Notes under the pieces: model-generated | What the model saw: only the letters and a program-made list of their open reading frames with translations | What the model was told of the DNA's origin: nothing | The model's database searches: none | Shown: positions 1 to 7,727 of the stretch, piece after piece | Position numbering within the stretch: position 1 is the stretch's first letter | Layout of the letters: the number at the start of each line of letters is the position of its first letter | From: Prochlorococcus sp. AG-455-E15 | GTDB lineage: Bacteria; Cyanobacteriota; Cyanobacteriia; PCC-6307; Cyanobiaceae | NCBI GenBank assembly: GCA_003212115.1 | Contig: QCQS01000027.1 | Coordinates: 1 to 12,475 of the forward strand | Reading direction: 5' to 3' | Length of the DNA: 12,475 nucleotides | Translations under genes and position numbers: made by a program

Positions 1-1173
1 GATAGCTACAACAGGTTTAAGACCATCACACGACATACCTGCGGCAAGAGTCACAGCATGTTGTTCTGCTATTCCTACATCTATATATTGATCTGGAATA
101 TTTTTTTGCAGTAAATCCAAACCAGTACCCGTAGCCATTGCTGCTGTAATACCAACTACTTTGCTATCTTGTTCACATATTTTCAATAAGGTTTGACCAA
201 ATATTTTACTATAACTAACAGGTTTAGGTTTCTTAGATGGAATAGACTTCCCAGTTGTTAGATCAAATGCAGATTGTGCATGATATCCAACTTGATCAGC
301 TTCTGCATAAGGATAACCCTTCCCTTTGGTTGTGACAACATGAACGAGTACAGGTTTTTTAAGTTTATGAGCGGCGTTAAAAGTATTTACTAAATTTCCA
401 ATATCATGACCGTCAATTGGACCCATATATGTAAATCCAAGTTCTTCAAAAACTGCTCCAACCTTGGGGACAGCTAGTCGTCTAACGCTTCCTTTAATAT
501 TTTTCAGTTCCTCTGGAATATCCTTACCAATTAATGGAATATTTTTTACACTTTCTTGAACACTTTCGGATAAAAATTGCAATTGTGGACTAACTCTTAC
601 CTTATTTAAATAAGATGAAAGGGCTCCAACTGGAGGTGAAATAGACATATCATTATCGTTTAGTACTACAACTAAAGGGGTATTTGGTAAGTGACCTGCA
701 TGATTTATAGCTTCTAATGCCATTCCTCCAGTTAATGCTCCATCTCCAATAACAGCGACACATTTATGGTTTTCACCTTTTCTATCTCTAGCTATTGCCA
801 TACCTAAAGCTGCAGAAATAGATGTGCTTGCATGTCCAGCTCCAAAATGATCGAATTTACTTTCACTTCTTTTGAGATATCCAGCAACTCCATTCTGTTG
901 TCTAAGGGAATCAAATTGACTGAAACGTCCTGTTATTAATTTATGAGGATAACCTTGATGACCTACATCCCAGACAACTTTATCGAAATCAAGATCGAGA
1001 GTTTGATATAAAGCCAATGTAAGCTCAACTACACCTAATCCAGGACCAAGATGTCCACCACTAGTAGATACTACTTGAAGATGTCTTTCTCTAATTTGAC
1101 AAGCAATTTCCTCTAATTGTGAAACTGTTAAGCCATGAAGTTGATTTGGATGACTTAACTCACTTAAAAGCAT
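1..1173 (-). CDS. dxs: 1-deoxy-D-xylulose-5-phosphate synthase (partial, C-terminus beyond left edge)
   Basis: First enzyme of the MEP isoprenoid pathway. It condenses pyruvate and glyceraldehyde-3-phosphate, with thiamine diphosphate (ThDP), to give DXP; in a phototroph this feeds carotenoids, phytol and quinones. The start is ATG at 1173, giving MLLSELSHPNQ; the frame is open to base 1, so 391 residues of the usual roughly 630 are seen. Visible marks are the active-site histidine region SGGHLGPGLG (about 38-47), the ThDP/Mg motif from GDG (143-145) to NDN (172-174), and GIAEQHA (367-373), whose Glu (about 370) matches the catalytic Glu that activates ThDP. The missing part is the rest of the pyrimidine-binding domain and the C-terminal transketolase domain. 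The gene diverges from ilvA across 116 bases. The family match is unambiguous. Confidence 0.97.
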   Translation of the reverse strand, partial: MLLSELSHPNQLHGLTVSQLEEIACQIRERHLQVVSTSGGHLGPGLGVVELTLALYQTLDLDFDKVVWDVGHQGYPHKLITGRFSQFDSLRQQNGVAGYLKRSESKFDHFGAGHASTSISAALGMAIARDRKGENHKCVAVIGDGALTGGMALEAINHAGHLPNTPLVVVLNDNDMSISPPVGALSSYLNKVRVSPQLQFLSESVQESVKNIPLIGKDIPEELKNIKGSVRRLAVPKVGAVFEELGFTYMGPIDGHDIGNLVNTFNAAHKLKKPVLVHVVTTKGKGYPYAEADQVGYHAQSAFDLTTGKSIPSKKPKPVSYSKIFGQTLLKICEQDSKVVGITAAMATGTGLDLLQKNIPDQYIDVGIAEQHAVTLAAGMSCDGLKPVVAI

Positions 1174-1189
1174 TTAACAAAAATTGGTA

Positions 1190-1218
1190 TCTATATAATC
1201 TAAAACGCCGAGGTGCAA
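1190..1218 (-). promoter_or_regulatory. Candidate sigma-70-type promoter for dxs
   Basis: On the minus strand, TTGCAC (1218 down to 1213) lies 17 bases ahead of TATAGA (1195 down to 1190). This would start transcription near 1183, leaving only about 10 untranslated bases before the dxs ATG at 1173. The -10 element could instead be the overlapping TATATA with a 15-base spacer. The -35 match is weak (3 of 6), and in DNA this AT-rich chance matches are common, so this is a positional suggestion only. Confidence 0.3.
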
Positions 1219-1232
1219 AATGAGTATTTTTT

Positions 1233-1261
1233 TTGAAATAGATCATGTAATGTTTTATTAG
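1233..1261 (+). promoter_or_regulatory. Candidate sigma-70-type promoter for ilvA
   Basis: TTGAAA (1233-1238, 5 of 6 to the consensus) is followed after exactly 17 bases by TATTAG (1256-1261, 4 of 6). The predicted start near 1268 gives a leader of about 22 bases before the ilvA ATG at 1290. There is no clear Shine-Dalgarno sequence before that ATG, only AT-rich sequence. No attenuator hairpin or riboswitch-like structure is apparent in the gap between dxs and ilvA. Confidence 0.33.
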
Positions 1262-1289
1262 ATTAATAATTAATGCTAAAAATATATAT

Positions 1290-2831
1290 ATGAATGATTA
1301 TTTTGAAAAAATACTTCAAGCTGAGGTCTATGAAGTAGCAAAAAAAACACCGCTAGACAAAGCTCATAATTTAAGTAATACGCTAAATAATGAAGTTTTT
1401 CTTAAAAGAGAAGATCTTCAAGATGTATTTTCATTCAAAATAAGAGGTGCTTATAACAAAATGAGTAAGCTTAGTAATTCACAGCTTGCTCAAGGTGTAA
1501 TTACTTCAAGTGCTGGGAATCATGCTCAAGGGGTTGCACTTAGTGCTCTTAAGTTAAATTGCCAAGCAACCATTTTAATGCCCATTACAACACCTCTAGT
1601 AAAAATTAATGCTGTAAAAAATTTGAAAGCGAAAGTTATTTTATATGGAGATAACTATGATGAAACATACAAAGAAGCAATAAGGATTAGTGAAGAAAGA
1701 AATTTATGTTTTATTCATCCTTTTGACGATCCGGATGTTATTGCAGGGCAAGGAACTATAGCTATTGAACTTGAACAGCAACTTAAGGAAAAACCTTATG
1801 CCATTTATATTGCTGTAGGTGGTGGTGGATTGATATCAGGAATATCGTTATATGCTAAAAAAATATGGCCTGAAGTTAAAATAATTGGCGTAGAACCTGA
1901 AGATGCAGACGCTATGACAAAATCCTTGGAACAAGAAAAAATAGTGGAATTAAGCTCTGTCGGTCAATTTGCAGATGGCGTGGCGGTAAAAAAAATTGGT
2001 AAAAATACTTTTGATATTGGTAGAAAATATATAGATAAGATGATTAGGGTTAATACTGATGAAATATGTGCTGCTATAAAAGATGTTTTTGAGGATACTA
2101 GATCAATACTAGAGCCCGCAGGAGCATTATCAATTGCAGGAATGAAAAAAGATATTTTAAATTCCAATCATTTAAATAGAAAAATGGTTGCGATTGCATG
2201 TGGTGCAAATATGAATTTTGAGAGACTTAGATTTGTAGCAGAAAGGGCAGAACTTGGAGAGTGTAAAGAAGTAATGATGGCTGTTGAAATTCCTGAACGT
2301 GCTGGAAGTTTAATTGATTTTTGTAAATTACTTGATAATAGAAATTTAACTGAATTTAGCTATAGGATGTCGAATTCTAAGAATGCCCAGATCTTTGTAG
2401 GAGTTCAAGTATATGGTTTAAATGATAAGAAAAATCTTTTAAATGTATTTAGAAATTCTCAGTATTCATTTATTGACATAAGTGATGATGAACTGTCTAA
2501 AAATCATCTCAGACATATGGTAGGTGGAAGATTACCAAGGACTTTTAAAGAAATGAATAACAGAAACTTTGTTGAGCTTTTATACAGATTTGAGTTTCCT
2601 GAACGGCCTGGCGCGTTAATAAACTTTTTAAATAATATGAAATCTAATTGGTCTATAAGCGTATTTCACTACAGGAATTATGGTGCTGATGTAGGGAAAA
2701 TTGTTATTGGTGTTTTAATCGATAAAAATGAAATTTTTGAGTGGAATAAATTTATAAGAATTCTTGGCTATAAATTCTGGGATGAAACTCAAAACGATAC
2801 ATATAGATTATTCCTTGGTGCATCAGATTAA
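1290..2831 (+). CDS. ilvA: Threonine ammonia-lyase (threonine deaminase), biosynthetic type
   Basis: PLP enzyme that turns L-threonine into 2-oxobutanoate and ammonia, the committed step of isoleucine synthesis. At 513 residues it matches the long, feedback-regulated IlvA type (E. coli about 514), not the short catabolic TdcB type. The PLP lysine is in SFKIRGAYNKM (Lys50). SSAGNHAQGVA (73-83) is the substrate loop, and the glycine-rich loop VGGGGLISG (176-184) holds the cofactor phosphate. Two ACT-like regulatory repeats follow, marked by IPERAGSLIDF (about 333-343) and FPERPGALINF (about 425-435); in this family such domains bind isoleucine and valine. It starts at ATG 1290, with an in-frame stop a short way upstream. 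It heads a same-strand run with scpB and the YggT gene, with no functional link evident. Confidence 0.97.
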   Translation: MNDYFEKILQAEVYEVAKKTPLDKAHNLSNTLNNEVFLKREDLQDVFSFKIRGAYNKMSKLSNSQLAQGVITSSAGNHAQGVALSALKLNCQATILMPITTPLVKINAVKNLKAKVILYGDNYDETYKEAIRISEERNLCFIHPFDDPDVIAGQGTIAIELEQQLKEKPYAIYIAVGGGGLISGISLYAKKIWPEVKIIGVEPEDADAMTKSLEQEKIVELSSVGQFADGVAVKKIGKNTFDIGRKYIDKMIRVNTDEICAAIKDVFEDTRSILEPAGALSIAGMKKDILNSNHLNRKMVAIACGANMNFERLRFVAERAELGECKEVMMAVEIPERAGSLIDFCKLLDNRNLTEFSYRMSNSKNAQIFVGVQVYGLNDKKNLLNVFRNSQYSFIDISDDELSKNHLRHMVGGRLPRTFKEMNNRNFVELLYRFEFPERPGALINFLNNMKSNWSISVFHYRNYGADVGKIVIGVLIDKNEIFEWNKFIRILGYKFWDETQNDTYRLFLGASD

Positions 2832-2852
2832 ATTTAAGGTAAATTAGGAAAG

Positions 2853-3404
2853 ATTTCGGTAATTAAAATCAATCAATCTGATCTAAATACAACGCCAATA
2901 TCTGATATAGATCTAGTTACTAAAGTTGAAGCTGTTCTATATTTAAAAGGCAGACCAATAACAAAAAAGGATCTTTCAGAAATCACTAATTCTGATATAA
3001 ACTCAATAAATGATGCAATTAGAGATCTAAAAAATAAATATTCTAATCCCAACTCAGCCATTGAATTAAATGCAGTTAATAACAGTTTTTCTCTAGAACT
3101 AAAATCTAGTCTTAATGAATTCGTCGAAGATTTACTTCCTTCTGATTTGAAAACATCCGAATTAAGAACATTGGCAACTATTGCAATTAAAAAAAAGATC
3201 CTTCAATCGGATCTTATACTTCTTCGAGGTTCAGGAGCTTATGATCATATTAAAGAATTATTAGAAAAGAAATTTATCGTCAAACGAAAGCAAAAAGATG
3301 GTAGATCATATTGGTTATCTTTATCAGAAAAGTTTTTTCAAACTTTTGCTGTAAGTAATGAATATCTGTCAAAAATTGGAAGCCCAAACAATAAACAACA
3401 ATAA
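2853..3404 (+). CDS. scpB: Segregation and condensation protein B, apparently with a non-canonical start codon
   Basis: ScpB dimers bind ScpA and, with SMC, form the condensin-like complex that compacts and segregates the chromosome. The second winged-helix domain is clear: LKTSELRTLATIAIKKKI, then LRGSGAYDHIKELLEKKFI, ending near FFQTFAV. The first one is also encoded upstream in the same frame (IDLVTKVEAVLYLKGRPI, 2907-2960), so the protein must begin before 2907. No ATG, GTG or TTG occurs in frame between the stop at 2835-2837 and a TTG at 3147, which would leave just 85 residues. I place the start at ATT 2853, just after AGGAAAG (2846-2852), giving 183 residues against roughly 190-200 for the family; ATT 2862 is the main alternative. 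The gene lies 21 bases after ilvA in the same reading phase. No scpA is in the window. The product call is firm and the start is uncertain. Confidence 0.85.
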   Translation: MSVIKINQSDLNTTPISDIDLVTKVEAVLYLKGRPITKKDLSEITNSDINSINDAIRDLKNKYSNPNSAIELNAVNNSFSLELKSSLNEFVEDLLPSDLKTSELRTLATIAIKKKILQSDLILLRGSGAYDHIKELLEKKFIVKRKQKDGRSYWLSLSEKFFQTFAVSNEYLSKIGSPNNKQQ

Positions 3405-3443
3405 TGAGTAAATGTTAAAATACATAAAATTCAAAAAGTAAAA

Positions 3444-3728
3444 ATGGTCGCATATAAAATATTTTCTGTATTAGCAAGTACAGCACAGATTTTTTCATTC
3501 TTATTACTAATAAGAGTATTACTTACTTGGTTTCCATCAATTGATTGGAACAATGGTGCTTTAAGTGCATTATGTTCTTTAACTGACCCTTATCTAAACA
3601 TCTTTAGAGGAATTATTCCTCCAATAGGTGGTTTTGACATTTCATCAATTTTGGCTTTTTTACTTTTAAATGTAATTCAAAATGCTTTAGGAGGAGCGGC
3701 TAGTACTTTTTACGGTTATGGATACTAA
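3444..3728 (+). CDS. YggT/Ycf19/YlmG-family integral membrane protein
   Basis: A small protein of 94 residues with two predicted membrane segments (about 8-28 and 66-85). Between them is the family signature: RVLLTWFPSIDW, then LTDPYLNIFRGIIPP and the start of helix two at FDISSILAF. The family is universal in cyanobacteria and plastids (Ycf19/YlmG). Members have been linked to nucleoid or thylakoid organisation and, in Gram-positive bacteria, lie near division genes, but the biochemical role is not settled. It starts at ATG 3444, 39 bases after scpB, so co-transcription with that segregation gene is plausible. Its stop faces the stop of the MazG-like gene with only 4 bases between. Confidence 0.9.
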   Translation: MVAYKIFSVLASTAQIFSFLLLIRVLLTWFPSIDWNNGALSALCSLTDPYLNIFRGIIPPIGGFDISSILAFLLLNVIQNALGGAASTFYGYGY

Positions 3729-3732
3729 TATT

Positions 3733-4062
3733 TCATCTGTTATCACCTGATCCAGAAATTTTCCCTTTAGCGGCTCTTAATTTTAATTTTTCAAGATTTT
3801 TCAATGCAACATCTTCTAAACTGAAATTTAATTCCGTACAAAGATTTGATATATACCACAATACATCTCCTAATTCTTTTTTAATACCTAATTTTGATTC
3901 GTTATCGAATATTCCATTTTTATCTCTTATAACTTTTTTCACTTTTTCTGCCACCTCACCAGCCTCCCCAACCAAACCAAGGGTTGGATAAATATTATTT
4001 GAGCCTAAATTTGGATATTGTGCAGTTTCTCTTGCTTTTTTCTGATAAGTTTTAAAATCCAT
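3733..4062 (-). CDS. MazG-like nucleoside triphosphate pyrophosphohydrolase
   Basis: A single all-alpha NTP-PPase domain of 109 residues. It probably hydrolyses (d)NTPs or aberrant nucleotides to the monophosphate and pyrophosphate. The metal-binding signature is intact: GEAGE supplies Glu33 and Glu36, and KKELGDVLWY supplies Glu63 and Asp66 (ExxE...ExxD). The conserved tail ENLEKL-type helix appears as LKNLEKLKLR (88-97). It is half the length of E. coli MazG, which carries two domains, so it belongs to the small single-domain MazG-like or phage-like class. The actual substrate cannot be read from sequence. The start is ATG at 4062, diverging from pyk across 61 bases. It stands alone on its strand, with no toxin-antitoxin partner. 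Confidence 0.88.
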   Translation of the reverse strand: MDFKTYQKKARETAQYPNLGSNNIYPTLGLVGEAGEVAEKVKKVIRDKNGIFDNESKLGIKKELGDVLWYISNLCTELNFSLEDVALKNLEKLKLRAAKGKISGSGDNR

Positions 4063-4123
4063 GATTTAAATAACTAACTTTGGGTATGGTAAATTTATTT
4101 ATATCTAGCAATATTATCTATAT

Positions 4124-5917
4124 ATGTCGAATATTGATTTAAAAAGAAGAACAAAAATAGTAGCAACTATTGGCCCTGCAACTCAATCTGAAGAGATAAT
4201 TACAAATTTAATTAAAGCTGGAGTAACAACATTCAGATTAAATTTTTCACATGGAGATCATAAAGATCATGCTGAGAGAATAAAAACCATAAGAGAAGTA
4301 TCAAAAAAGTTAGATATAGATATTGGAATATTGCAAGATCTTCAAGGCCCTAAAATACGATTAGGGCGCTTTAAAGATGGGCCAGTGAAAGTTAAAAAAG
4401 GCGACAAATTCACACTGACATCAAATGAAGTCGAATGTACAAATACTATTGCAAATGTTACCTACGACAAACTTTCTCAAGAAGTTACCGAAGGTAAAAG
4501 AATACTTTTAGATGATGGAAAAATAGAAATGATTGTAGAAAAAGTTGATATAAAAGCTAATAGTTTGGAGTGCATGGTAACTGTAGGAGGGGTTCTTTCA
4601 AACAATAAAGGTGTTAATTTCCCAGATGTACAATTATCAGTAAAAGCATTAACAGAAAAAGATAAAGAGGATTTAAGATTCGGTTTATCTGAAGGAGTTG
4701 ATTGGATAGCACTAAGTTTCGTTAGAAATCCTTCCGATATAAATGAGATAAAAGATTTAATAAACAAAAATGGACATTCAACTCCTGTTGTCGCAAAAAT
4801 TGAAAAATTTGAAGCAATTGATCAGATCGATACAGTATTACCCTTATGTGATGGGGTTATGGTTGCAAGAGGTGATTTGGGTGTAGAAATGCCTGCTGAA
4901 GAAGTTCCTCTGTTACAAAAGGAATTAATAAGAAAAGCTAATTCATTAGGTATCCCAATAATTACAGCGACTCAAATGCTAGATTCTATGGCTTCTAACC
5001 CAAGACCAACTCGGGCGGAAGTTAGTGATGTAGCAAATGCAATTCTGGATGGTACAGATGCTGTAATGCTTTCGAATGAAACTGCAGTTGGCGATTATCC
5101 TGTAGAGGCAGTTGAAACGATGGCAACTATAGCAAGAAGAATTGAAAGGGATTATCCACTTAAAGCTATTGAAAGCCACTTACCAAGTACGATTCCAAAT
5201 GCTATTAGTGCAGCAGTAAGCAATATAGCTAGACAACTTGATGCTGGAGCTATAATCCCTTTAACGAAATCAGGCTCTACCGCTAGAAATGTTAGTAAGT
5301 TCAGGCCACCAACACCTATCTTGGCAACTACTACAGAGAGGAGTGTAGCGAGAAGATTGCAACTTGTTTGGGGGGTTACTCCAATAGTAGTTAAAAATGA
5401 TGAAAGAACAGCAAAAACTTTTAGTTTAGCTATGCAAATTGCTCAGGAGATGGGGATCCTAAATCAAGGAGATTTAGTAGTGCAAACAGCAGGTACATTA
5501 ACTGGAATTAGTGGCTCTACAGATTTAATAAAAGTCGGTTTAGTAAGAAAGATTGTATCGAGAGGAATTTCAATAGGGGAAATTGGTGTTACAGGTAAAG
5601 CAAGAATAATTAAAAATAATCTTGATATATCCTTAATTTGTCCAGGAGAAATATTATTTGTTCCAAAGGAATTAATGAAAAATATTCCACTGAGTAAAAA
5701 TATTGCTGGTATTGTTACGAATGAAAATGTAAATGATGTTTATGCTTTGTATAACAACAATAATAAAAAGATTTCTACAATTTGTAGTTTAGAAAATATG
5801 GATGATCATCAAATCAGTAATGGCGACCTTATTACACTCCAGCTTAATGAAGGTGTTATATACATGGGACAAATTGAAGATGATGATGATGCATTAGATA
5901 AATATAAATATGTCTAG
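4124..5917 (+). CDS. pyk: Pyruvate kinase with extra C-terminal swivelling-type domain
   Basis: Transfers phosphate from phosphoenolpyruvate to ADP, the last step of glycolysis. At 597 residues it is about 120 longer than E. coli PykF. The barrel carries FRLNFSHG (37-44), the phosphotransfer Lys225 in VAKIEK, metal ligands Glu227 and Asp251 (VARGDLGVEMP), ITATQMLDSM (280-289) and MLSNETAVGDYP (315-326). At the position that is Glu117 in the K+-dependent rabbit enzyme it has Lys77 (DLQGPKIR), a residue associated with K+-independent pyruvate kinases. The tail from about 486 (GEIGVTGKARII) resembles the PEP-utiliser swivelling domain of Bacillus-type enzymes. However, the phosphohistidine motif (TSHA) is missing after GIVTNEN (529-535), and a poly-Asn stretch lies at 544-547. 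It starts at ATG 4124 and leads a five-gene block; its last 8 bases overlap the permease gene. Confidence 0.96.
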   Translation: MSNIDLKRRTKIVATIGPATQSEEIITNLIKAGVTTFRLNFSHGDHKDHAERIKTIREVSKKLDIDIGILQDLQGPKIRLGRFKDGPVKVKKGDKFTLTSNEVECTNTIANVTYDKLSQEVTEGKRILLDDGKIEMIVEKVDIKANSLECMVTVGGVLSNNKGVNFPDVQLSVKALTEKDKEDLRFGLSEGVDWIALSFVRNPSDINEIKDLINKNGHSTPVVAKIEKFEAIDQIDTVLPLCDGVMVARGDLGVEMPAEEVPLLQKELIRKANSLGIPIITATQMLDSMASNPRPTRAEVSDVANAILDGTDAVMLSNETAVGDYPVEAVETMATIARRIERDYPLKAIESHLPSTIPNAISAAVSNIARQLDAGAIIPLTKSGSTARNVSKFRPPTPILATTTERSVARRLQLVWGVTPIVVKNDERTAKTFSLAMQIAQEMGILNQGDLVVQTAGTLTGISGSTDLIKVGLVRKIVSRGISIGEIGVTGKARIIKNNLDISLICPGEILFVPKELMKNIPLSKNIAGIVTNENVNDVYALYNNNNKKISTICSLENMDDHQISNGDLITLQLNEGVIYMGQIEDDDDALDKYKYV

Positions 5918-7142
5918 GAATATCTCAATAAAAGAAGCCTTAGGCATGGCCACAAAAACTTTAGTTTCGAACAAATTAAGAAGTTCGTTAACAATGCTGG
6001 GGATAATTATAGGAAATGCTTCAGTTATTACACTTGTTGGACTTGGTAGAGGTGCTCAAACATTAGCAAAAAACCAATTAAGTAATTTAGGTGCCAATGT
6101 TTTATTCATTGTTCCCGGAAATAATGACACAAGAAGAAGAGGTATTTCATTTCCTAAAAACCTAGTTTTAGAGGATGCAATAGCAATAAGCAATCAAGTA
6201 CCAACAGTTAAAAAAGTTGCTCCTCAAATCTCTGCTAACGAAATAGTGCAGTCAAATTCTAAAAGTTTAAATATATCAATAGCTGGAGTTACTCCTGAAT
6301 TTCTTGAAGTAAGAAGCTTTGAAGTAGATAAGGGTAGATTTTTATCAAAAAGTGATGTTAATAGTGCAAGAAGTTATGTTGTAATAGGTCCTGATCTTAA
6401 AGACGAATTTTTCAAAGATAAATCTACATCACTTGGAAAAAAAATCAGAATTAAAGACCACACTTATGAAATTATCGGAATATTAAAACCAAAAGGTGCT
6501 GTATTTGGAAGTAATCAAGACAAAAATGCTTATATTCCATTAACCACCATGGTTAACAGGATTACAGGAAAGGACCCGACATATGGGGTAAGTTTAAGCT
6601 TCATTAGTGTTGAAGCGATAAATAAAAATGCAACTAGTGCCGCTAAATTTCAGATTACTAACTTATTAAGGCAAAGACATAAAATAATCAGAGATGATGA
6701 CTTTGCTGTTAGATCACAAGAAGATGCATTGAATATAGTAACCAACATAACTAGTGGACTGACTTTTTTATTGGCTGGTATTGGGGCTGTATCTTTAGTG
6801 GTTGGAGGCATAGGAATCATGAATATTATGCTCGTTTCAGTAAGCGAAAGGACTGAAGAGATTGGACTTAGAAAATCTATAGGAGCTAAACAGTCGGATA
6901 TATTAATTCAATTTTTAATTGAGGCATTGATTTTATCTACAATTGGAGGATTAATTGGAACAACTACGGGATTATCAGGAGTTTTTCTTTTATCTCTGAT
7001 AACACCACTTCCTGCATCAGTAGGAATTACAACTACTTTTTCCACCATGATAATTTCAGGATCAATAGGTTTAATCTTTGGCGTTTTACCTGCAAAAAGA
7101 GCTTCTAAATTAGATCCAATTGTTGCGTTGAGAAGTTTATAA
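5910..7142 (+). CDS. MacB/FtsX-type ABC transporter permease
   Basis: Membrane subunit of a MacB-like (type VII) ABC system of 410 residues. One N-terminal helix (about 28-48) follows a cytoplasmic region with LRSSLTMLGIIIGNASVI, the usual MacB/LolC-like entry motif. A periplasmic core of about 230 residues follows, then the FtsX domain with three helices (about 283-309, 331-365, 378-394). The cytoplasmic coupling segment SERTEEIGLRKSIGAK (312-327) is well conserved, and the tail ends in PAKRASKLDPIVALRSL. Such permeases need a separate ATPase (and often an adaptor), and none is in the window. Substrate is unknown; mechanotransmission, lipoprotein or export roles occur in the family. The start ATG at 5910 lies inside the end of pyk, which points to translational coupling. 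Confidence 0.9.
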   Translation: MSRNISIKEALGMATKTLVSNKLRSSLTMLGIIIGNASVITLVGLGRGAQTLAKNQLSNLGANVLFIVPGNNDTRRRGISFPKNLVLEDAIAISNQVPTVKKVAPQISANEIVQSNSKSLNISIAGVTPEFLEVRSFEVDKGRFLSKSDVNSARSYVVIGPDLKDEFFKDKSTSLGKKIRIKDHTYEIIGILKPKGAVFGSNQDKNAYIPLTTMVNRITGKDPTYGVSLSFISVEAINKNATSAAKFQITNLLRQRHKIIRDDDFAVRSQEDALNIVTNITSGLTFLLAGIGAVSLVVGGIGIMNIMLVSVSERTEEIGLRKSIGAKQSDILIQFLIEALILSTIGGLIGTTTGLSGVFLLSLITPLPASVGITTTFSTMIISGSIGLIFGVLPAKRASKLDPIVALRSL

Positions 7143-7157
7143 ATATTATTTATAATA

Positions 7158-7727
7158 ATGCTCAATTTTTATAAATTAATTGAGATACTAGTGATTCTTC
7201 AGTCGTTAGTAATAACATCAATGTTAACTGTTTATATTCCACTACCTTTTATCTATAAATCAAGTAATAACTTAGAGTTGCCTATCACATTGCAAATTCC
7301 AGCCATAATATTATTAACACTTATATTTCATAAAAAAGTTGTTTTTAGAGCATTTTCTATATATTTACTTGTAGGGTTATTTATATTTCCAGTCTTTAAT
7401 CAAGGAGGTTCAATAGGTTATTTACTCACTCCAAATTTTGGCTATCTATTAGGTTTATATCCATTGATAAAAATAATTGATAATTTAAATAATAGAAATA
7501 AACTAAACGTTGGAAACTTTTTAAAAAAAGGATTTATAGCAATAAGTGCCATGCATTTAACTGGAATATTTTACAACTTCATGCAGATTATATTTTACAA
7601 GGAATTTAATTTATTTTTATATAATTTAGGAAAATACTCCTTAGGTAAGATTGGATATCATTTTTTAATGCTTTTTCCGCTTTTATTACTTATTAAACCT
7701 ATAGAACGTTTAAAACATAGCAAATAA
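7158..7727 (+). CDS. bioY: BioY-family biotin transporter substrate-binding (S) component
   Basis: Hydrophobic protein of 189 residues, almost all membrane segments. The BioY signature is recognisable but diverged: IPLPFIYKSSNNLELPITLQIPA (27-49, compare the usual PxPxVPxTxQ region), FPVFNQGGSIGYL (77-89) and the glycine-rich PNFGYLLGLYPL (92-103). BioY binds biotin in the membrane and either works alone or associates with the energy-coupling module BioMN/EcfAT; no such module is nearby. ATG 7158 lies 15 bases after the permease, and its stop shares a base with the lspA start (TAATG). The sequence is unusually rich in A+T and in Ile, Leu, Phe and Asn, like the two genes that follow. Specificity for biotin is inferred from family membership. 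Confidence 0.82.
   Translation: MLNFYKLIEILVILQSLVITSMLTVYIPLPFIYKSSNNLELPITLQIPAIILLTLIFHKKVVFRAFSIYLLVGLFIFPVFNQGGSIGYLLTPNFGYLLGLYPLIKIIDNLNNRNKLNVGNFLKKGFIAISAMHLTGIFYNFMQIIFYKEFNLFLYNLGKYSLGKIGYHFLMLFPLLLLIKPIERLKHSK

Noticed and set aside
1220..1261. A 13-codon mini-ORF (MSIFFEIDHVMFY) with GAGG six bases upstream, lying ahead of ilvA like an attenuator leader peptide.
   Set aside because: It has only two Ile and one Val codon and no following terminator/antiterminator hairpin, and the best promoter candidate for ilvA (1233-1261) would start transcription after it.
1964..2167. Minus-strand open frames inside ilvA, and similar ones inside pyk, the permease, the GTPase, the decarboxylase and the aminotransferase.
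   Set aside because: They lie wholly within genes with strong family matches on the other strand, show no domain-like sequence and reflect the codon use of the real gene.
3147..3404. A stand-alone 85-residue protein starting at TTG 3147.
   Set aside because: This is only the second winged-helix half of ScpB; the upstream in-frame sequence encodes the first half, so the short form is a start-codon artefact.
3733..4062. The MazG-like gene as part of a toxin-antitoxin (mazEF-type) or phage defence locus.
   Set aside because: No mazE/mazF or other partner is nearby, and the neighbours are housekeeping genes; it is a single-domain pyrophosphohydrolase.
4112..4126. TATTAT at 4112-4117 directly before the pyk ATG, which would imply a leaderless pyk mRNA.
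   Set aside because: No -35-like element lies at a suitable distance and the whole gap is AT-rich, so a chance match is as likely; the 61-base gap probably holds promoters for both pyk and the MazG-like gene, but I cannot place them.
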